From the NCBI GenBank assembly GCA_022823235.1, contig JAJDXO010000015.1, positions 1-35,580 on the forward strand: a DNA stretch of 35,580 nt. Direction: 5' to 3'. Within the stretch, counting starts at the first letter, position 1, and each line of letters starts with the position of its first letter. Made by a program: the position numbers and the translations under genes. Positions 31,402 through 35,580 of the stretch are shown in pieces. The stretch is from Rhodospirillales bacterium. Its GTDB lineage: Bacteria > Pseudomonadota > Alphaproteobacteria > Rhodospirillales > UBA2165. Under the pieces are notes generated by a model. It was not told the DNA's origin. It saw nothing but the letters and a program-made list of their open reading frames with translations, and did no database searches.

Positions 31402-31533
31402 GTCATCACCGGGCTTGACCCGGTGATCCACGTCTGGCGGCCGGTGATCCACGTGGATGGCCGGGTCCTTGCCCGGCCATGACGCAATCATTTTATGCCG
31501 GCCATGACGCAATCAATTGAGTCAGGACCCTAA
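31402..31533 (+). repeat. Dispersed GC-rich palindromic repeat, copy B
   Basis: This is the same unit as 504-600 but with an internal duplication of about 25 bp (GCCGGCCATGACGCAATCA appears twice in part). It ends GAGTCAGGACCCTAA, whose CTA forms the TAG stop (31530-31532) of the minus-strand gene that follows, exactly as in copy A. Confidence 0.85.
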
Positions 31534-32012
31534 ATGTCGAGGCCGCGCAATTGCTGGCGCGCCCAGGCGATCCGCAATTCGCGGTTGTCGTCGAAATCGT
31601 TCACCCCGAGCCAGGTCTCGTAGAATTCCGAATTCATGAAGGCGACCGTCACCTTGCCGCCGAGCCGTTCGATGGCAGCCTTCGCCCGTTCGACGACGAC
31701 GCCGTGGAGGGCCGAACCGCCCAGATCGTCAAACAAATCGGGCTCGTAGAGAGCGAGGTCGGCATCGGACATGATCCGCAGCAGCACCACGTCCCGCTCG
31801 GGACGCAGCGTGTAGGCATCCACTTCGGCAAGGACGGCGGTCTGGACCGCCCCGTCCAGGCGGGCCAACTCGCGGGCCGCGGTCTCGGGAATTTCCCCGC
31901 CCGCCTCTTCCCAGCCAAACAGGTCCGGTTCGGCGACCTTGAGCCGTTCGGCGCAGGCGGCCGTATCCAAACCCAGGCTCTCGCGGAGGTCCTTGAATTG
32001 TTCCGGCGACAT
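31530..32012 (-). CDS. Small protein with N-terminal HTH-like segment, function unknown
   Basis: The ATG at 32012 follows AAATGGAGA and gives 160 residues; the open frame to 32153 would overlap the divergent gene at 32083 and has no better start. The first ~50 residues (MSPEQFKDLRESLGLDTAAC, then AERLKVAEPDLFGWEEAGGE) look like an XRE-type helix-turn-helix, as in small proteins with DUF1870-like starts. The rest is acidic and includes MSDADLALYEPDLFDDLGG and AFMNSEFYETWLG with no motif I can name. It is divergent from the FMN-dependent dehydrogenase gene with only 70 bp between, so regulation of that gene is possible. I do not recognise the family with certainty. Confidence 0.6.
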   Translation of the reverse strand: MSPEQFKDLRESLGLDTAACAERLKVAEPDLFGWEEAGGEIPETAARELARLDGAVQTAVLAEVDAYTLRPERDVVLLRIMSDADLALYEPDLFDDLGGSALHGVVVERAKAAIERLGGKVTVAFMNSEFYETWLGVNDFDDNRELRIAWARQQLRGLDI

Positions 32013-32082
32013 TCTCCATTTCACGCACGTCCCGGCGTGAAGTACAAGAACCCCGCCCCAACGAAAACCGGAGCAAGGCGAT

Positions 32083-33237
32083 ATGGGCTTGAGACGCAAC
32101 TCCCTGCATACCATTGACGACCTGCGCGAGGCGGCGAGGCGGCGCATTCCCAAGCTGGCGTTCGACTATCTCGACGGCGGCGCCGGCAGCGAAGCGAACC
32201 TTCGCCGCAACCGCAAGGGCTTCGAAGCCGTCACCCTGCGTCCCGAATATTTGCGGGACGTTTCGGACCGCAGCCGGAAGGTGACGCTGTTCGGCCATAC
32301 CTATGACGCGCCCATCGGCGTCTCGCCGGTGGGCCTGGCGAATTTCATCTGGCCGGGAACCGACGGCGCCCTGGCGGCCATGGCCGCCCGGCGGAACATC
32401 CCCTACATACTCAGCAGCGTCGGCACGACGCCCATCGAGACGATCGCGGATATCGCCCCGGACCATGCCTGGTTTCAGGTCCTCCTTCCCGACAGGCACG
32501 AAATCTGCTTCGACCTGATCCGCCGGGCCCGCGAGGCGGAGATGAAAGTGCTGGTGATGACGGTGGATATTCCGGTGCCGTCGAAGCGCGTGCGCGACCT
32601 GCGCAACAACTTCATGCTGCCGTTCAAGCTCGAACCGCGGGTCCTCTGGGACATCGCCGCTAGGCCGGCCTGGGCGCTGGCGACCCTCAGGGCCGGCACG
32701 CCCAAGTTCGCGAGCCTGATTCCCTATATGGAGCCCGGGACCGGCGCCCGGTCGCTGGGGGCGGCCCAGGCCTCGCAGGTGTCGGCCAATGTCGGCGAAG
32801 ACGTGATCAAACGGATGCGGGACGCCTGGCCGGGCCCGTTCGTGCTCAAGGGGGTCTTGTCGGCCCGAACGGCGGAGGCCGCCCGGCGCCTCGGCGCCGA
32901 CGGCATCATCGTTTCCAACCACGGCGGCCGGCAGATCGCCGGCGGGCCCTCGACCATCGAGGCGCTGCCCGAAATCGTTTCGGCCGTGGGCCAGGATATG
33001 ACGGTGATGCTGGACAGCGGCATCCGTTCCGGCGACGACATCATCAAGGCCTATGCCCTGGGAGCCCGGTTCACGTTTTCGGGCCGCTGTTTCGTCTACG
33101 CGGCGGGCGCCCTCGGGCCGGCCGGCGGGGAGCACGCGCTGGACCTGCTGACCGATGAGGTCGACCGCACCCTCGCCCAGATCGGCGCCACCGGCATGGA
33201 CCAACTGGGCCCGGACAATATTTGGGCCATCGACTGA
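32083..33237 (+). CDS. FMN-dependent alpha-hydroxy-acid dehydrogenase/oxidase (LldD/glycolate oxidase family)
   Basis: This 384-residue TIM-barrel flavoprotein has KLAFDYLDGGAGSEANLRRN (active-site Tyr and glycine loop, about residues 24-45), PIGVSPVGLANFIWPGTD, ILSSVGTTPIE, MTVDIPVPSKRVRDLRNNF, KGVLSARTAEAARRLGADGIIVSNHGGRQ with the catalytic histidine, and the FMN-phosphate region DSGIRSGDDIIKAYALGA. In glycolate oxidase the FMN-side motif is FQLYV with a catalytic tyrosine; here it reads FQVLLP, so that tyrosine is Leu. That may change substrate or acceptor. It could oxidise lactate, mandelate or another 2-hydroxy acid. The start codon follows AGGCGAT. Confidence 0.88.
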   Translation: MGLRRNSLHTIDDLREAARRRIPKLAFDYLDGGAGSEANLRRNRKGFEAVTLRPEYLRDVSDRSRKVTLFGHTYDAPIGVSPVGLANFIWPGTDGALAAMAARRNIPYILSSVGTTPIETIADIAPDHAWFQVLLPDRHEICFDLIRRAREAEMKVLVMTVDIPVPSKRVRDLRNNFMLPFKLEPRVLWDIAARPAWALATLRAGTPKFASLIPYMEPGTGARSLGAAQASQVSANVGEDVIKRMRDAWPGPFVLKGVLSARTAEAARRLGADGIIVSNHGGRQIAGGPSTIEALPEIVSAVGQDMTVMLDSGIRSGDDIIKAYALGARFTFSGRCFVYAAGALGPAGGEHALDLLTDEVDRTLAQIGATGMDQLGPDNIWAID

Positions 33238-33251
33238 GAGGCTGCGGGGGC

Positions 33252-33301
33252 GTCACCTATGTCTTAGGAACATTCCGTTACCTATGTCTCCGGTCTGGAC
33301 A
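33252..33301 (+). repeat. 50 bp repeat 9 nt downstream of tRNA-Thr (partner at 6113-6162)
   Basis: This is the second copy of the tRNA-adjacent repeat, with direct CTATGTCT blocks inside it. Relative to the minus-strand tRNA-Thr it lies 9 nt past the CCA, in the same orientation as the copy after tRNA-Ser. Confidence 0.8.
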
Positions 33302-33310
33302 TGAAAAGAT

Positions 33311-33386
33311 TGGTGCCGGAAGAGGGATTCGAACCCCCGACCTACTGATTACAAATCAGTCGCTCTGCCAACTGAGCTATTCCGGC
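33311..33386 (-). tRNA. tRNA-Thr(TGT)
   Basis: Read on the minus strand: acceptor GCCGGAA paired with TTCCGGC, D arm AGCTCAGTTGGCAGAGC, anticodon arm CTGAT-TTGTAA-TCAG with anticodon TGT, T arm GGGGG-TTCGAAT-CCCTC type, discriminator A and encoded CCA. It is 76 nt long. Confidence 0.96.
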
Positions 33387-33441
33387 ACATGCGGCGACGG
33401 GTGGCCGGACAATACCGTCAATTGAATCCCCCGGAAAGAGG

Positions 33442-33810
33442 TCAGGCGTCCGGATCGTCCCGCACCGCCACGACGCGGATTTCGATCTGGTTGCCGGCAT
33501 GGAGCGTGACGCCGTGGCAGGAGCGTTCCGGCCAGTGGGCGGGATCGCCGCCGATCCATTCGGCCCAGATCTTGTCGGTCATCGGTTTGTTGCCGATGTC
33601 GTTCAAGATCACCGTCGCCGAGAGGATTTTGGTCTTGTCGGTGCCGAGGTCGGCCAGCACCTTGTCCAAATTCTCGTAGGCCCGCTTGGCCTGATCCTTC
33701 GCCGATAAGGTGAAATCGTCGCTCATGCCGAGCGCCCAGACCAGATCCTTGTACCCCGATCCCCACGTTCGGGTGGGAACATTGCCCGGTCCCCGTTGGA
33801 TTTTCGCCAT
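33442..33810 (-). CDS. RidA (YjgF/YER057c/UK114) family protein
   Basis: The ATG at 33810, after GAGGAGTTGATA, gives 122 residues. The RidA core is visible: GYKDLVWALGMSDD, AYENLDKVLADLGTDKTKILSATVILNDI, and PERSCHGVTLHAGNQIEIRVVAV, with the arginine (in ERSC) and glutamate (in IEI) that bind the imine substrate in RidA enamine/imine deaminases. It starts 2 bp after the stop of the rlmB-type gene (TGATAATG), so the two are coupled. It may remove reactive enamines, though some RidA-family members have other roles. Confidence 0.87.
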   Translation of the reverse strand: MAKIQRGPGNVPTRTWGSGYKDLVWALGMSDDFTLSAKDQAKRAYENLDKVLADLGTDKTKILSATVILNDIGNKPMTDKIWAEWIGGDPAHWPERSCHGVTLHAGNQIEIRVVAVRDDPDA

Positions 33811-33812
33811 TA

Positions 33813-34643
33813 TCAACTCCTCGAACGATGCGCCCGGTTGACTTCATATAAGGTGATCGCGGCGGCCGCGGACAGGTTGAGACTGTCCGCGTCCCCGTCG
33901 ATGTCGATGCGGACCATAAAGTCGCAGGTCTCCTCGGTGAGCCGGCGAAGGCCGGCGCCCTCGGCGCCGAGCACCAGTGCCGTCCTGGCCGCCCAGTCCA
34001 CTTCCGACAGGGTTTGCCCGCCGTCGGCCGCGAGGCCGGCGCACCAGAAACCGGCTGCCTTCAATTGTTCGAGGGCGCGGGCGAGATTCGTCACCCGGAT
34101 CAGCGGTACCCGGTCGAGCGCCCCCGACGCCGCCTTGGCGAGCGCCGCGGTGGCTTCGGGGGCGTGCCGGTCCGGGACGATGACGGCGGCCGCGCCGAAT
34201 GCGGCGGCCGAGCGCAGCACGGCGCCGATGTTCCGCGGATCGTTCGGCCGGTCGAGGACGACCATGACCTGTTCGTCGCCGTTGCGGCCGATCACCTCTT
34301 CGAGGGTGACCGGATCCAATGGGTCGGCCTGAAGGGCCATTCCCTGATGCACGGCGCCCGGCGGCAACAGGCGGTCGATGTCGCGCCGGTCCATGACTTC
34401 GGCGACCACATCCGCGGGCGCCTCGATCCTGGCGTCTTCCAGATAGCGGGCCGAATCCCCGGTGAGCACCAGCCGGTGTTTGCGCCGCGCCGGATTGCTT
34501 ATTGCGGCGAGCACCGCGTGATTGCCGTAGAGCCAGATTCGGCCGCCGTTCCGTCCGCCATTCGGCGTCTTGACGGGGGCCGCCTGCCGGCCCTCCTGGC
34601 GCTTCTCGCCGCCGCGCCGGGTTCGCTTGCTCTTGTCTGCCAT
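33813..34643 (-). CDS. rlmB: 23S rRNA 2'-O-methyltransferase RlmB (TrmH/SPOUT family)
   Basis: This 276-residue protein has a basic, disordered N-terminus, an L30e-like substrate domain (WLYGNHAVLAAISNPARRKHRLV, about 37-110) and the SPOUT trefoil-knot domain: motif 1 VLDRPNDPRNIGAVLRSA, motif 2 LVLGAEGAGLRRL and motif 3 DGDADSLNLSAAAAI. RlmB methylates the ribose of G2251 in 23S rRNA. Its place next to tRNA-Tyr, tRNA-Gly and tuf in the opposite direction matches the usual alphaproteobacterial order. Confidence 0.92.
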   Translation of the reverse strand: MADKSKRTRRGGEKRQEGRQAAPVKTPNGGRNGGRIWLYGNHAVLAAISNPARRKHRLVLTGDSARYLEDARIEAPADVVAEVMDRRDIDRLLPPGAVHQGMALQADPLDPVTLEEVIGRNGDEQVMVVLDRPNDPRNIGAVLRSAAAFGAAAVIVPDRHAPEATAALAKAASGALDRVPLIRVTNLARALEQLKAAGFWCAGLAADGGQTLSEVDWAARTALVLGAEGAGLRRLTEETCDFMVRIDIDGDADSLNLSAAAAITLYEVNRAHRSRS

Positions 34644-34753
34644 AGGGGTTAGATTACGCGGACAATCGAGACCTGCAACAGGTTCCGTTCCCCGAGTTCA
34701 CACGGCTCACCGATCGGACGCGAACCTGTGCGCTTTTTTTATTGCCTTTGTTG

Positions 34754-34782
34754 TTGACAAGTTTTTGAAAATTAACGATAGA
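34754..34782 (+). promoter_or_regulatory. Promoter of the tRNA-Tyr/tRNA-Gly/tuf transcription unit
   Basis: A consensus TTGACA (34754-34759) lies 17 bp before GATAGA (34777-34782), within AT-rich sequence unusual for this window and 36 bp before the tRNA-Tyr gene. The -10 is weak but the -35 and spacing are ideal. Confidence 0.65.
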
Positions 34783-34818
34783 ACGGCCATTCCAACACGA
34801 TCACGGTGCTGCATCAGC

Positions 34819-34904
34819 GGAGGGGTGCCCGAGTGGCTAAAGGGGACGGGCTGTAAACCCGTTGGCGTACGCCTACGTTGGTTCGAATCCAACCCCCTCC
34901 ACCA
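34819..34904 (+). tRNA. tRNA-Tyr(GTA)
   Basis: Acceptor GGAGGGG pairs with CCCCTCC, the anticodon arm CGGGC-TGTAAA-CCCG gives anticodon GTA, a long variable arm follows (GGCGTACGCCTACG region), and CCA is encoded. At 86 nt it is a class II tRNA of tyrosine type. Confidence 0.96.
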
Positions 34905-34943
34905 CCGCCCGGAGGGGACGGACGGTCATAGTCGAGTGATCAG

Positions 34944-35017
34944 GCGGGTGTAGCTCAATGGTAGAGCCCCAGCCTTCCAAGCTGGTTACGTGGGTTCGAT
35001 TCCCATCACCCGCTCCA
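34944..35017 (+). tRNA. tRNA-Gly(TCC)
   Basis: Acceptor GCGGGTG pairs with CACCCGC, the anticodon arm CAGCC-TTCCAA-GCTG gives anticodon TCC, the discriminator is T and CCA is encoded. It is 74 nt long and lies 39 bp after tRNA-Tyr in the same transcription unit. Confidence 0.96.
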
Positions 35018-35121
35018 GTTTCAGGGACCGCCCGAAACGGGTGAGCCGGCGGAGCCAAGAGCCGGCAGAGTAGGAGTAAGTGAGTTATCGGCCCCGAATC
35101 GGGCTTACGGAGAGATTAAGT

Positions 35122-35580
35122 ATGTCGAAGGAAAAGTTTGAGCGGACGAAGCCGCACTGCAACGTTGGGACGATTGGGCACGTTGACCACGGGAAGACGA
35201 CGCTGACGGCCGCGATCACGAAGATACTGGCCGAGAAGGGCGGCGCGGAGGAGATGGCGTTCGACCAGATCGACAAGGCGCCGGAGGAGAAGGAGCGGGG
35301 CATCACGATTGCGACGGCGCACGTGGAGTACGAGACGGACAACCGCCACTATGCGCACGTGGACTGCCCGGGGCACGCGGATTATGTGAAGAACATGATC
35401 ACCGGTGCGGCTCAGATGGACGGGGCCATCCTGGTGGTCAGCGCGGCGGACGGCCCGATGCCGCAGACCCGGGAGCATATTCTTCTGGCCCGTCAGGTGG
35501 GTGTGCCGGCGATCGTGGTGTATCTCAACAAGGTGGACCAGGTTGACGACGAGGAGCTTCTGGAGCTTGTCGAGCTCGAG
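35122..35580 (+). CDS. tuf: Elongation factor Tu, N-terminal part (runs off the window)
   Basis: The first 153 codons of EF-Tu are visible. The GTPase motifs are all present: [10 protein letters not shown] (P-loop), RGITIATAH (switch I), DCPGHADYV (G3) and NKVD (G4). The ATG at 35122 follows GGAGAG. The gene follows tRNA-Tyr and tRNA-Gly in the usual order, and tRNA-Trp, secE and nusG would be expected next. EF-Tu brings aminoacyl-tRNA to the ribosome. Codon choice is less C-ending than in neighbours, as often in highly expressed genes. Confidence 0.98.
   Translation, partial: MSKEKFERTKPHCNVGTIGHVDHGKTTLTAAITKILAEKGGAEEMAFDQIDKAPEEKERGITIATAHVEYETDNRHYAHVDCPGHADYVKNMITGAAQMDGAILVVSAADGPMPQTREHILLARQVGVPAIVVYLNKVDQVDDEELLELVELE

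Noticed and set aside
31202-31512. Short frames in the gene-free stretch after the TonB receptor
   Set aside because: All lie across palindromic repeats and contain repeat-derived sequence such as DPVIHVWRPVIHVDGR.
1-35580. CRISPR array
   Set aside because: The only tandem short repeats are the TGTCCATGAA units (two to four copies, no regular spacers) and no cas gene was seen.

Overview
The window is GC-rich chromosomal DNA, most likely from an alphaproteobacterium of the Rhodospirillales type. The reasons are the right-end order rlmB, tRNA-Tyr, tRNA-Gly, tuf; the many GC-rich palindromic intergenic repeats; and two tripartite tricarboxylate (TTT) transporter systems. This placement is an inference from gene order and style, not from a database search.

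Layout, left to right. 1-600: the 3' end of an IS4-type transposase and a dispersed repeat. 597-5555 (minus strand): an operon for a FlK-like thioesterase, a cytoplasmic molybdopterin oxidoreductase and a fused Fe-S/membrane-anchor subunit, resembling phenylacetyl-CoA:acceptor oxidoreductase. 6013-6103: tRNA-Ser(GGA). 6175-14583: the most striking region, with an FAD-dependent oxidoreductase, a GPP34-cytochrome P450 fusion, an RND/MMPL lipid-type transporter, a small membrane protein that aligns with the emopamil-binding-protein (sterol delta8-delta7 isomerase) family, and a clear sterol C24-methyltransferase (Erg6/SMT) homologue. I read this as a candidate bacterial sterol (or related triterpenoid) modification and transport cassette. 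It is bracketed by two diverged inverted copies of a ~105 bp repeat.

15065-26606: two back-to-back TTT transporter operons. The left one (minus strand) carries tctC-tctA-tctB, a NodB-type deacetylase, a reductive-dehalogenase/QueG-like Fe-S protein and a PDC-lactonase-like amidohydrolase. The right one (plus strand) carries a carboxymuconolactone-decarboxylase-type protein, tctC-tctA-tctB and an arylsulfotransferase-like protein. They probably import and process organic acids, but the substrates cannot be told from sequence. In both operons a strong hairpin lies between tctC and tctA.

26673-31125: a selenocysteine tRNA gene (selC), a crotonase-family protein without the two catalytic glutamates, a DUF1778/GNAT toxin-antitoxin pair and a TonB-dependent receptor. 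31126-31533 is a mosaic of palindromic repeats. 31530-35580: a small HTH-like protein, an FMN-dependent alpha-hydroxy-acid dehydrogenase, tRNA-Thr(TGT), a RidA-family protein, rlmB, tRNA-Tyr(GTA), tRNA-Gly(TCC) and the 5' part of tuf, which runs off the window.

Coding is dense. Very long open frames also lie antisense to real genes, as expected at high GC; these were left out. All family assignments come from reading the translations by eye against remembered family sequences.
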